Assembly: GCA_900314165.1 (NCBI GenBank)
Contig: OMUE01000061.1
Span: forward strand, 1-38,768
DNA: 38,768 nucleotides
Direction: 5' to 3'
From: an uncultured Acidaminococcus sp.
GTDB taxonomy: Bacteria; Bacillota_C; Negativicutes; Acidaminococcales; Acidaminococcaceae
This document shows, piece by piece, positions 23,334-33,100 of the stretch (the stretch's first letter is position 1; every line of letters begins with the position of its first letter). The notes beneath the pieces are model-generated. The model worked only from the letters and a program-made list of their open reading frames with translations, had not been told where the DNA came from and searched no databases. A program made the translations under genes and the position numbers.

Positions 23334-24638
23334 ATGGAAATTTTAGCAAACCCTATCGTAGTATCCGTATTAATCATGTCCGCACTCTGCTTGGCAAAAT
23401 TGAACGTACTCTTCGCAATTTTGGCAGCTGCCATTATTGCAGGCCTGACCGGTGGTTTGAGCATGACCAAAACCGTTGAAGTGTTGATCGGTGGTATGGG
23501 TGGTAACTCTGAAACTGCTCTGAGCTACATCCTGTTAGGTACCCTGGCAGTAGCCATCGGTCGCAGCGGCCTGGCTGACGTAGCCGCCCGTAAGATTACG
23601 AAGATTGTGGGTCAAAGAAAACTGGCCTTTATCTTCCTGATCGCCTTTGTATCCTGCTTCTCCCAGAACCTGATTCCTGTGCACATTGCTTTCATTCCTA
23701 TTTTGATTCCCCCTCTGCTGACTGTTATGAACCATATGAAACTGGACCGCCGTGCTGTGGCCTGCGCCCTGACCTTCGGCCTGAAAGCTCCCTATGTGTC
23801 CCTGCCCGTTGGCTTCGGACTGCTGTTCATGACCATCATCAAAGACCAGATGGTGGCTAACAAAGTAAACGTAAACATCAGTGATATTTCCGCAGTGATG
23901 TGGATCGGCGGCGCTTCCATGCTGGTAGGCCTGGTCCTGGCAGCCCTGTTCTACAGCCGCGATCGTGAATATGAAGACCTGCCTATTATGGGCCAGGACA
24001 GCCATGCTGAACAAACGACTATGACGGCTGAATGCTGGAAGGCTCTGGCCGGCGCTGCTGCCGCCTTCGTAGCCCAGCTGTACTTTAAGTCCCTGCCTAT
24101 CGGCGCTATGTGCGGCCTGCTGGTCCTGATTGTTACCGGCAGCATCAAATGGAAGAACATGGACGAAATTGTGGACGGCGGTGTCCGCATGATGGGCTTC
24201 ATTGCCTTTGTAATGCTGGTAGCAGCCGGTTATGCTGCTGTACTCCGTGAAACCCACTCCGTAGAAGCTCTTGTTAACGCAACGACGGCTATCATCAATA
24301 CGAAACTGGGTGGTGCCATCCTGATGCTGGGCGTTGGCCTGCTGATCACCATGGGCATCGGTACTTCCTTCGGTACCATCCCTGTTGTAGCCTCCATCTA
24401 CATCCCCATGGGCCAGAAACTGGGCTTCGGCATTCCTGCCATCATCCTGCTGATCGGTATTGCAGCAGCTCTGGGCGATGCTGGTTCTCCTGCCTCCGAC
24501 TCCACGTTAGGACCTACGTCCGGCCTGAATGCAGATGGTCAGCATAACCACATCTGGGATACCTGCGTACCTACGTTTATCTTCTTCGATCTGACCCTGC
24601 TGGTGGGCGGCGTCATCGGCGCTATGATCCTGGGCTAA
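23334..24638 (+). CDS. Probable histidine permease, Na+/H+ antiporter-like (YuiF type)
   Basis: A 434-residue protein with about 11-12 hydrophobic segments and a pattern of the ArsB/NhaD/NhaC superfamily, resembling proteins annotated as Na+/H+ antiporter family or YuiF. Helix breaks such as GGLSMTKT near residue 38 and GLKAPYVSLPVGFG near 150 are typical of re-entrant loops. It is 119 bases upstream of hutH, behind a hut-type promoter, so histidine is the likely substrate; the antiporter label reflects fold, not role. Ribosome site AAAGGAG lies 11 bases before the ATG. Confidence 0.85.
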   Translation: MEILANPIVVSVLIMSALCLAKLNVLFAILAAAIIAGLTGGLSMTKTVEVLIGGMGGNSETALSYILLGTLAVAIGRSGLADVAARKITKIVGQRKLAFIFLIAFVSCFSQNLIPVHIAFIPILIPPLLTVMNHMKLDRRAVACALTFGLKAPYVSLPVGFGLLFMTIIKDQMVANKVNVNISDISAVMWIGGASMLVGLVLAALFYSRDREYEDLPIMGQDSHAEQTTMTAECWKALAGAAAAFVAQLYFKSLPIGAMCGLLVLIVTGSIKWKNMDEIVDGGVRMMGFIAFVMLVAAGYAAVLRETHSVEALVNATTAIINTKLGGAILMLGVGLLITMGIGTSFGTIPVVASIYIPMGQKLGFGIPAIILLIGIAAALGDAGSPASDSTLGPTSGLNADGQHNHIWDTCVPTFIFFDLTLLVGGVIGAMILG

Positions 24639-24695
24639 ACCGAACTCGAATCTTTTAGAAATTACCCTTTACCAAGTGAATACATACTAAGAACC

Positions 24696-24729
24696 GATTC
24701 CCGGGTTGCAGCAGATGCACCCGGGAATC
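24696..24729 (+). promoter_or_regulatory. Hairpin between the permease gene and hutH
   Basis: GATTCCCGGGT (24696-24706) pairs perfectly with ACCCGGGAATC (24719-24729) around a 12-base loop. It is followed by CCCAAAAAG, not a T-run, so it is more likely an mRNA stability or processing element that sets hutH expression apart from the permease than a terminator. Confidence 0.55.
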
Positions 24730-24757
24730 CCAAAAAGAATTAGGAGGATGTAAGACA

Positions 24758-26320
24758 ATGAAGTTGAAAGATGTAAAAGCAATCAAAGAAGTCGTTTTGA
24801 CTGGTGATGACCTGACTCTGGCCCAATTAATCGCAGTCAGCCGTTATGGCGCAAAACTTTCTTTCGATCATGATGCAATTGCCAAGATTAAGGCATCCCG
24901 TGCTTTGGTTGATGATATCGTTAACAGTGACCGCGTTGTTTACGGCGTGACCACCGGTTTTGGTTCTCTGTGCCGGGTACATATTTCCCAGGATGATTGC
25001 ACGCAGCTGCAGGAAAACCTGATCCGTACCCACTCCTGCGGTTATGGCAATCCTCTGACCAGAGAAGTAACCCGTGCTGCAATGACTATTCGTGCCAACG
25101 CTCTGGTAAAAGGGTATTCCGGTATCCGCCTGTCCACCCTGCAAACCCTGATCGACATGATCAACAAAGGCGTACATCCTTACATCCCTGAAAAAGGTTC
25201 CCTGGGTGCTTCCGGTGACCTGGCTCCTTTGGCTCATATGGTTCTGCCGATGCTGGGCTTGGGCAAAGCTGAATACAAAGGCGAATTGCTGGATGGCAAA
25301 GAAGCTATGGAAAAAGCCGGCATCCCCATTATCCATCTGGAAGCTAAGGAAGGCCTGGCCCTCATCAATGGTACTCCCATCCTGACCGCTATGGGCACCT
25401 TCGCTCTGTGGGAAGGTATGAGCCTGCTGAAACAAAGCGATATCGCGGCTGCTCTGTCCACGGAAGCTCAAAGAGGTATCATCGATGTATTCGATGAACG
25501 GCTGCATACCATCCGTCCTCACAAAGGCCAGTTGGATACCGCTTACAATATGAGAAACCTGCTGGAAGGCTCCACCTATGTAACCCACCAGGCTGAACTG
25601 CGGGTTCAGGATCCGTACTCCCTGCGCTGCGTACCTCAGATCCATGGCGCCAGCAAGGATGCTCTGGGCTTCGTAAAAGAAAAGGTAGATATTGAAATCA
25701 ACTCCGCTACCGATAACCCCATCGTCCTGCCGGATGGCGCCGTCATCAGCGGTGGTAACTTCCACGGCGAACCTATGGCTCTGCCCTTCGACTTCCTGGG
25801 CATCGGCATCAGCGAAATCGCCAACGTGTCCGAACGTCGTCTGGAACGACTGATCAACCACTCCCTGAGCGGCTTCCCCTCCTTCCTGGTAGCCCATCCC
25901 GGCCTGAACTCCGGCTTCATGATTACCCAATATGCAGCCGCTGCTCTCGTCAGCGAAAACAAAGTTCTGGCCCATCCTGCTTCTGTTGACTCCATTCCTT
26001 CCTGCGAAAACCAGGAAGACTTGGTCTCCATGGGTGCTCATGCTGGCCGTAAAGCCGGCGAAATCGCCTTCAATACCCGCCGCGTCATCGCAACGGAACT
26101 GCTGGCTGCCTGCCAGGCCATCGACCTGCGCAAGGACGAAGGCTTCAAACTGGGCAAAGGCACTCAGGCTGCTTATGACCGGATCCGTGAAACCAATGAC
26201 TTCATCGCTTACGATAAAGATATCCAGATCTTCGAAGAACTGGAAAAGATCACGAACCTGGTTGCCGATGGCGGTATCCTGGAAGCTGTAGAAGACAAAG
26301 TAGACCTGAAGAACTTCTAA
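24758..26320 (+). CDS. hutH: Histidine ammonia-lyase
   Basis: Deaminates histidine to trans-urocanate, the first step of the pathway. The 520 residues include the MIO cofactor triad Ala151-Ser152-Gly153 in GSLGASGDLAPLAH, Tyr62 in VYGVTTGFG, His92 in IRTHSCG, Asn204 in LALINGT, QDPYSLRCVPQIHGA, GGNFHGEP and NQED, so all active-site positions lost in the paralogue at 19317 are present here. AGGAGG precedes the start. A terminator follows the stop. It is co-transcribed with the permease but followed by a separate promoter for hutU. Confidence 0.97.
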   Translation: MKLKDVKAIKEVVLTGDDLTLAQLIAVSRYGAKLSFDHDAIAKIKASRALVDDIVNSDRVVYGVTTGFGSLCRVHISQDDCTQLQENLIRTHSCGYGNPLTREVTRAAMTIRANALVKGYSGIRLSTLQTLIDMINKGVHPYIPEKGSLGASGDLAPLAHMVLPMLGLGKAEYKGELLDGKEAMEKAGIPIIHLEAKEGLALINGTPILTAMGTFALWEGMSLLKQSDIAAALSTEAQRGIIDVFDERLHTIRPHKGQLDTAYNMRNLLEGSTYVTHQAELRVQDPYSLRCVPQIHGASKDALGFVKEKVDIEINSATDNPIVLPDGAVISGGNFHGEPMALPFDFLGIGISEIANVSERRLERLINHSLSGFPSFLVAHPGLNSGFMITQYAAAALVSENKVLAHPASVDSIPSCENQEDLVSMGAHAGRKAGEIAFNTRRVIATELLAACQAIDLRKDEGFKLGKGTQAAYDRIRETNDFIAYDKDIQIFEELEKITNLVADGGILEAVEDKVDLKNF

Positions 26321-26341
26321 TCCCTAAAACCATCCCTGAAA

Positions 26342-26376
26342 GGACTGTGGCAGTGCAATCTGCCACAGCCTTTTCT
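26342..26376 (+). terminator. Terminator after hutH
   Basis: CTGTGGCAG (26345-26353) pairs with CTGCCACAG (26360-26368), extended by GG/CC, followed by TTTTCTT. It separates permease-hutH from hutU-hutI. Confidence 0.82.
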
Positions 26377-26489
26377 TCATTATCGCGTCCTGGCCGAAAA
26401 CGTCAAAAATGAAACGTCAAATTTTTGATGAAACAGTCAAAAAACGGACAGGAAACGTTGGAAAAAAACCATACATTTTTTAAAAATCT

Positions 26490-26529
26490 ACGATTTTTAG
26501 ACGTTTTTTAGATGTACGCTTCGTACAAT
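26490..26529 (+). promoter_or_regulatory. Promoter of hutU-hutI with tandem 11-bp activator repeats
   Basis: ACGATTTTTAG (26490-26500) and ACGTTTTTTAG (26501-26511) are adjacent 11-bp direct repeats differing at one position. The G at 26500 is 24 bases before TACAAT (26524-26529). Further upstream, at 26400-26450, three GTCAAA words occur. There is no consensus -35. The 283-base gap holds no gene. Confidence 0.6.
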
Positions 26530-26603
26530 AATATCATCAAAAGCAAAGTTGATATTTTATAAAGAGCTTGCCTTAGATAGAATCTGCAAAGGAGTGGTAT
26601 GAA

Positions 26604-28655
26604 ATGATGAAAAATGTAGACATTGCCAATGCTATGACCATTAAACTGGAGTTCCCTAACGGACTGCCTCCAAAGAAACCCTTCCAGGAAGGTATCCGCA
26701 GAGCCCCGGATCGTGGCTTCCGTCTGACCCCTGCTCAAACGGAAATTGCATTGAAGAATGCCTTACGGTACATTCCCGAACAATATCATGAAGAACTGAT
26801 TCCTGAATTCCTGGAAGAACTGACGACCCGCGGCCGTATCTATGGCTATCGGTTCCGTCCGGAAGGCCGCATCTATGGCAAGCCCATTGATGAATATAAA
26901 GGCAAATGCACGGAAGGTAAAGCTTTCCAGGTCATGATCGATAACAACCTGGACTTCGAAGTTGCCCTGTATCCTTATGAACTGGTTACCTACGGTGAAA
27001 CCGGCAGCGTATGCCATGACTGGATGCAATATCTGCTGATCAAACGGTACCTGGAAGAAATGACACAGGATCAAACCCTGGTTATGGAATCCGGTCATCC
27101 TCTGGGCCTGTTCCGCAGCAAACCGGAAGCTCCCCGGGTCATCATCTCCAACGGCATCATGGTTGGCGAATATGACAACCTGAGAGACTGGGAAATCGCA
27201 GAAGAAATGGGCGTTGCCAACTATGGGCAAATGACTGCTGGCGGCTGGATGTACATCGGACCTCAAGGTATCGTCCATGGTACGTTCAACACCATCCTGA
27301 ACGCTGGCCGTATGAAACTGGGTGTGCCTATCGATGGGGACCTGGGCGGCAAACTGTTCGTTACCTCTGGTCTGGGCGGCATGAGCGGTGCTCAGGGCAA
27401 AGCTGCTGAAATCGCTAACTGCACGGCTATCGTTGCCGAAGTTGACTACTCCCGTATTAAGACCCGTCTGGATCAGGGCTGGATTTCCGGCGTGTCCGAT
27501 TCCATCCCCGAAGTTATCAAACTGGCTCAGGAATCCATGGCTGCCAAGAAGGGCAAAGCTTATGCTTACCATGGCAACATTGTAGACCTGCTGGAATACA
27601 TTGCCGACAACAACATCCATGTAGACCTGGTTTCCGACCAGACCTCCTGCCACAACGCTTACAACGGCGGTTATTGCCCGCAAGGCCTGACCTTCGAAGA
27701 ACGTACGAAGATGCTGGCTGAAGATCCGAAACACTTCCGTGAACTGGTTGACAAGACCCTGCATGCTCACTATGCAGCTCTGAAGAAGATTACCAGCCGT
27801 GGCGTATACTTCTTTGACTATGGCAACTCCTTCATGAAGGCCGTATTTGATTCCGGCGTTAAAGAAATCTCCAAGAACGGCGTAGACGACAAAGACGGTT
27901 TCATCTGGCCGTCCTACGTAGAAGATATCATGGGACCGCAACTGTTCGACTATGGCTATGGTCCGTTCCGTTGGGTATGCCTGAGCGGCAAACCGGAAGA
28001 TCTGCATAAGACCGATATGGCTGCTATGAGCTGCATCGACGTGAACCGTCGGTATCAGGATCGGGATAACTACATCTGGATCCGCGATGCTGAAAAGAAC
28101 AAACTGGTGGTAGGTACTCAGGCTCGTATCCTGTATCAGGATGAAATCGGCCGTGTAAACATTGCCCTGAAGTTCAACGAACTGGTTCGTAAAGGCGAAA
28201 TCGGCCCTGTTATGATGGGTCGTGACCACCATGACGTATCCGGTACGGACTCTCCGTTCCGTGAAACCTCCAACATCAAAGATGGTTCCAACGTTATGGC
28301 TGATATGGCTGTACAGTGCTATGCTGGTAACGCAGCCCGCGGCATGAGCCTGGTTGCCCTGCACAACGGCGGCGGCGTAGGTATCGGCAAGGCTATCAAC
28401 GGCGGTTTCGGGCTGGTACTGGATGGCAGCCACCGTGTAGACGAAATCATCCGCAGCGCTCTGAGCTGGGATGTAATGAGCGGTGTTGCCCGTCGGTCCT
28501 GGGCTCGTAACGAACACGCTATGGAAACGGCTATGGAATTCAACAAGACTCGTCTGGGTATCGGTCAAATCACTCTGCCGTACCTGACTGATGAAGCTCA
28601 AATTAAAGACGCTGTAGCTAAGGTATATCCGACTGCCCACGTAATCAAAGACTAA
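26604..28655 (+). CDS. hutU: Urocanate hydratase, long (animal-like) form
   Basis: Adds water to urocanate using tightly bound NAD+, giving imidazolonepropionate. At 683 residues it is over 100 longer than the 555-residue Pseudomonas/Bacillus type and resembles the 676-residue animal UROC1 form in its N-terminal region (ALRYIPEQYHEELIPEFLEEL) and in the block SRDHHDVSGTDSPFRETSN-like text near residue 540. NAD-binding GLGGMSGAQ and the catalytic-region DQTSCHNAYNGGY are present. The start could be either of two adjacent ATGs; AAGGAG lies nine bases before the first. It is the first gene of a unit with hutI. Confidence 0.96.
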   Translation: MMKNVDIANAMTIKLEFPNGLPPKKPFQEGIRRAPDRGFRLTPAQTEIALKNALRYIPEQYHEELIPEFLEELTTRGRIYGYRFRPEGRIYGKPIDEYKGKCTEGKAFQVMIDNNLDFEVALYPYELVTYGETGSVCHDWMQYLLIKRYLEEMTQDQTLVMESGHPLGLFRSKPEAPRVIISNGIMVGEYDNLRDWEIAEEMGVANYGQMTAGGWMYIGPQGIVHGTFNTILNAGRMKLGVPIDGDLGGKLFVTSGLGGMSGAQGKAAEIANCTAIVAEVDYSRIKTRLDQGWISGVSDSIPEVIKLAQESMAAKKGKAYAYHGNIVDLLEYIADNNIHVDLVSDQTSCHNAYNGGYCPQGLTFEERTKMLAEDPKHFRELVDKTLHAHYAALKKITSRGVYFFDYGNSFMKAVFDSGVKEISKNGVDDKDGFIWPSYVEDIMGPQLFDYGYGPFRWVCLSGKPEDLHKTDMAAMSCIDVNRRYQDRDNYIWIRDAEKNKLVVGTQARILYQDEIGRVNIALKFNELVRKGEIGPVMMGRDHHDVSGTDSPFRETSNIKDGSNVMADMAVQCYAGNAARGMSLVALHNGGGVGIGKAINGGFGLVLDGSHRVDEIIRSALSWDVMSGVARRSWARNEHAMETAMEFNKTRLGIGQITLPYLTDEAQIKDAVAKVYPTAHVIKD

Positions 28656-28663
28656 CAGCAATG

Positions 28664-28703
28664 AAAAAAAGGGGATGCTGCCTTGGGCGGCACCCCTTTT
28701 TCT
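28664..28703 (+). terminator. Attenuator-like terminator between hutU and hutI
   Basis: AAAAAGGGGATGCTGCC pairs imperfectly (one bulge and a mismatch) with GGCGGCACCCCTTTTT and is followed by T residues. As hutI has a good ribosome site 19 bases on and no clear own promoter, this should let some transcription through and lower HutI relative to HutU. Confidence 0.7.
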
Positions 28704-28721
28704 AGGTAACAGGAGGAAAAC

Positions 28722-29963
28722 ATGACGGAAAGACTGCTGATTAAAAACGCTGCACAGATTGCTACGCCTCTGGGCAAAAAAGCCCGTCGCGGCGCAGAAA
28801 TGAAAGATATCAAAGTCTATGAAAACCAATCCATCCTGGTGGAAGACGGCATCATCAAAGGCATTGGCAATAACCCAGAATGGGAAAAACTGGTACCTGC
28901 TGATAAGCAGATCGATGCCAGCGGCAAAGCTGTCCTGCCCGGCTTTGTAGATTCCCATACCCATCTGGTCTTTGGCGGCTATCGTCCGGACGAATTCCTG
29001 TGGCGCATGAGTGGCATGAGCTACATGGAAATCATGGAGCGGGGCGGCGGCATCCTGAACACCATGAAGGCTACCCGGGAAGCATCCCTGGACGAACTGG
29101 TGGATCATAGCATGGACTTCCTGAACAAGATGCTGACCATGGGTGTTACTGCCGTAGAAGCTAAGAGCGGTTATGGCCAGGATCATGATACGGAAATCAA
29201 ACAGATGGAAGTGGTCCAAAAGCTGAACGAACTGCAGCCTATGGAGGTGGTTTCCACGTTCCTGGGCGCTCATGCCGTGCCTCCTGAATACAAGGATCGG
29301 GGAGACGACTTCATCGAATTCCTGTTGAAGGACGTTATGCCGGAAGTGAAGGAACGGAACCTGGCAGAATTCTGCGATGTGTTCTGTGAAAAAGGCGTGT
29401 TCTCCGTAGAACAAAGCCGTCATCTGCTGACGGAAGCCCGGAAGATGGGCTTCAAACTGAAAATCCATGCGGACGAAATCGTCAGCCTGGGCGGTTCTGA
29501 ACTGGCTGGCGAACTGCACGCTGTCAGTGCCGACCATCTGCTGCACGCTTCCGATGCAGGCATCAAGGCTATGGCAGAAAACGGCGTCGTGTCCACCCTG
29601 CTGCCGACCACGGCCTTCTGCCTGAAGGAACCCTTCGCCCGTGCCCGGGAAATGATTGACTCCGGCTGCGCTGTAGCCCTGGCTACGGACTTCAACCCCG
29701 GCAGTGGCTTTACATTCTCTGTACCTCTCATGATCGGCCTGGCCGTCATCTACATGAAGATGAGCGCCGAAGAAGCCATTACGGCCCTGACCCTGAACGG
29801 GGCTGCTGCAGTGGATCGGGCGGACCGGATCGGTTCCCTGGAAGTTGGGAAACAGGCCGATATGGTCATCCTGCAATATCCTTCCTACAAGTTCCTGCCG
29901 TATCATACGGGCATCAACATTGTAGAAAAGGTCATCAAGAAAGGCCAGCTGGTCAGAGGCTGA
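28722..29963 (+). CDS. hutI: Imidazolonepropionase
   Basis: Hydrolyses 4-imidazolone-5-propionate to N-formimino-L-glutamate, the substrate of FtcD. The 413-residue amidohydrolase has the metal-binding His79-x-His81 in GFVDSHTHLVFGG, a second site HADEI near residue 249, VDHLLHA-type text and the metal-binding Asp in ATDFNPGS near residue 325. Length is typical. AGGAGG precedes the ATG. There is no hutF or hutG in the window, consistent with formiminoglutamate going only to the THF pathway. Confidence 0.96.
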   Translation: MTERLLIKNAAQIATPLGKKARRGAEMKDIKVYENQSILVEDGIIKGIGNNPEWEKLVPADKQIDASGKAVLPGFVDSHTHLVFGGYRPDEFLWRMSGMSYMEIMERGGGILNTMKATREASLDELVDHSMDFLNKMLTMGVTAVEAKSGYGQDHDTEIKQMEVVQKLNELQPMEVVSTFLGAHAVPPEYKDRGDDFIEFLLKDVMPEVKERNLAEFCDVFCEKGVFSVEQSRHLLTEARKMGFKLKIHADEIVSLGGSELAGELHAVSADHLLHASDAGIKAMAENGVVSTLLPTTAFCLKEPFARAREMIDSGCAVALATDFNPGSGFTFSVPLMIGLAVIYMKMSAEEAITALTLNGAAAVDRADRIGSLEVGKQADMVILQYPSYKFLPYHTGINIVEKVIKKGQLVRG

Positions 29964-29988
29964 GAAATTTAACAAAAGAACTTAAAAT

Positions 29989-30029
29989 GGGAACATTGAA
30001 TGCAAAATCGATGTTCCCGTTCTTTTTTT
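29989..30029 (+). terminator. Terminator after hutI
   Basis: GGGAACAT (29989-29996) pairs with ATGTTCCC (30011-30018), extended by ATCG/CGAT-like bases, followed after four bases by seven T. Confidence 0.88.
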
Positions 30030-30163
30030 GCATTCCATAAGGATTTTATATTATAATAATAAAATAATATCCTTCCCAGAGGATAAGAACGGTTGAACAC
30101 TTGGTTTTACCAGTATTTCTTACCATTATATAAACGAATTTTTTCTTAACGAGGTGCAAAGGA

Positions 30164-33100
30164 ATGACAAGTAGGATCCAGGCACGGTTTTTAGGTGCTC
30201 CGGTCATAATTAAAGACGGTCAGGAAATCTTTTTTCCGTATAATAAAGTGAATGCACTGGTATACTATATCCTCGTAAAAGGTACAGTCATGCGGGACGA
30301 GCTCAGTGGTGTATTGTGGGCGGATAAACCGGATGCTATCGCAAGAAAAAATTTGCGCAATGCGATTTACGAGACCAAGAAGATCTTGGGACCTGATGTG
30401 TTTATTTCTCCCCGGAAAGCCATCATCAAGGTGAATCCGGACATCGACGTGGATATCGATGTGAAGAAGTTTGAAGCGGATCCAGGCTGTAATCTGGATC
30501 TGTACCAGGGACCGTTCCTCCAGGGCTTCTTCATCAAAGACGCGGCAGAATATGAAAGCTGGTACCTGACGGAACGGGACCGTCTGGAAGGCCTGTACAT
30601 GGAAGTGCTATTCCAGAAGCTGAAGGAGTCCGTAGCCGTCAAAAATGTGGCAAAAGTAACCCGGTACGGCCGCATGCTTATTACCCACGACCCTTATGAT
30701 GAGTCCATCTATACCCTGCTGCTGAAGACCTACTGTGAACAGGGCTATATGAAGCAGGCTGTGGAACTGTACGGGGAAATGAAGAAGCTGTTCCAAGAAG
30801 AGCTGCAGAGCAATGTGCCTCCGGAAATTGAAGAGCTCATGAAGAAGACCCTGCATCAGGAAAAGCAGGAAAAAACCGCAGAGAAGAGAACGGCGAAAGT
30901 CCTGACGGGCCGGGAAAACGAGCTGCAGCAGGTACGGAAGATTGTCAGCCAGTTCCAGCAGGAGCGCTCCAGCGAAACCCTCATGATCCGTGGAGAAGCC
31001 GGCAGCGGCAAAACCATCCTGAAAGACACGCTGGTCAAAGAAATGGGTCCTGACGTGGCTGTGCTGCAGACAAACTGCTACCAGCCGGAGCAGAATATCC
31101 TGCTGCGGCCCTGGACCGGGATTGTAGAAGGTCTTAGCAGTCTGATCCGTCGGGAACATATAGAGCTGCCCAACATCGATCCCGTGAAATTGTATGAACT
31201 GTTCCCTCAGACGGATATGAGTGGAGATCGGGAAGCAGGCCTGGCAGAAATCAAGGATATGCTGAAATTCGATACGGTGTTCCATACCCTGTTTACGACC
31301 TTGGAAACCATCAGTGAGAAAAAACGGCTGTTGCTGATTTTTGAAGATCTCCAGTGGATGGATCCTTTGAGCCTGTCCCTGCTCAGCAGCCTGATCCTCC
31401 ATAAAAAATCTGACCGGTTCATGTTCCTACTGACGGCCAGACCTTCCCGGGACAAAGTGTTCCAGAAATTCGAAACCTCCGTCACTATGTACAACAAGCT
31501 GCGGATTCTGGACTTGCTGCCCCTGGACTTGGAAACCATCGGTAAGCTGGCCCGACAAGCAGACCTGAAGCTGCCTGTGGACGATGGCCTTATTGCCCGG
31601 CTGAGAGAAGAATCTGACGGCAACCTGTTCCTGTTGAAGGAATGCTTTACGGCAATCAAGACCACGGGCAGCCTGGACAACCTGACGGAGAACATGCGGA
31701 ACATCTTCAAGACCAGCTGTTTCGCTCTGTCCGATGACCAACTGAAAATCCTGGACTTCATTGCCCTGTTCTATGACGGGGCACCTTTGGCCATGATCTC
31801 TGAATATATGCATATGAATTCCCTGCAGGCTCTGGAAAATCTGGAAGTCCTGAGGAAAAATAACTTTATCCGGCCCATTCCCCAGCAGCCGGAAGTCATT
31901 TATGAAATCATCCAACCGAAGCTGCGGGAATACATCCACCAGCAGGTGTCCGAGGAAAAATGGCGGATCCTCCACGGCTATGTGGCCGGTCTGTGGGAAA
32001 AACGGTTGACCCACTCTTCCCAGGATATCCGCATCTACCATCACCTGGAGTACCACTACCAGCAGGCTGGTGAACTGGTGAACATGGGTCGGTACAAGTT
32101 GAAGACCCTCATGTACTACCTGAACTTCAGCAACGAATTATTCCCGGTGCTCAGCAATGGGGATATAATGCCGGATGATGAGAAGAGCCAGTTCATAGAA
32201 ACGAATCTCAACCAGTTCCTGGGGGAAGTGGACGAGATGATGCACGTGATCAAGCGAACCTACGGGGAAACCGCGGCTGTGAAAGAACTGGAAATGACCT
32301 ATCTCCATCTCATGGGCCGCCATTATATCCGGATCGGGGAGTACGAAAAAGGGGTTCGGAACATCCTGGGCCTCATAGAACAGGCTTCCGAAGTCCGGAA
32401 CCGGGATTACATGCTCATGGGCTACAAGCAGATGATCTTCTACGATATCCAGATCGGCAACACGGAAGAGATGAAGAACTATCTGGAAATCGCCCTGAAC
32501 CTGGCCGATGAGTGTAACTACCATAAAGAAATGGGCATCCTGCTGCGGCTGAAGGGCCTGAACATGATTATGCAGGGGAACTTCAACGAAGCAGAGCGGC
32601 TGTTGAAAGAATCCATCTCCACATTCATGGTGACCCAGAATGTGCAGCGCCGGTATGCCTTGAATATTGCCGGAGCCTATAATTATCTGGGTGAGATCCG
32701 CAGAGGCCAGCAGAAGTTCCAGGAAGCCCTGGACTTCTACAATAAAGCTCTGCAGTATGCGGATAATCAGGATGCTTATAGTTCCTGGGTAGTTTTTTCC
32801 TGCAATGCGGGCATTGTATGTTACAATATGGGTAGATATACGGACGCCAAGGCTTATTTCATGCAGGCCTACGAATTATTCCCCCGGTATACGTTCTACT
32901 GGCGGCATCCTATCGTAGAGTCGTTCCTGGCACTGTTTGCCATGCGGGAAAACAAGCAGGACAAGGCCTTGAAATTCCTGGACGATGCCCTGCAGAAATT
33001 GGGCAATATGAATAACCCCAGAGAAGCCGGTTACGTGTACATGGCCATTGCGGCCGTGAAGAAGCACTATCCGGACAGCCTGGTGGCCCGGCATTACACA

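Noticed and set aside
26345..26368. Second sigma-54 promoter (TGGCAG followed by TGC)
   Set aside because: The spacing and -12 element do not match, and the bases form the stem of the hutH terminator.
26763..29975. A 1070-codon open frame on the minus strand across hutU and hutI
   Set aside because: It lies wholly opposite two well-identified genes, has no ribosome site and an amino acid mix typical of an antisense frame; the open frame is a by-product of GC-rich codon choice in the hut genes.
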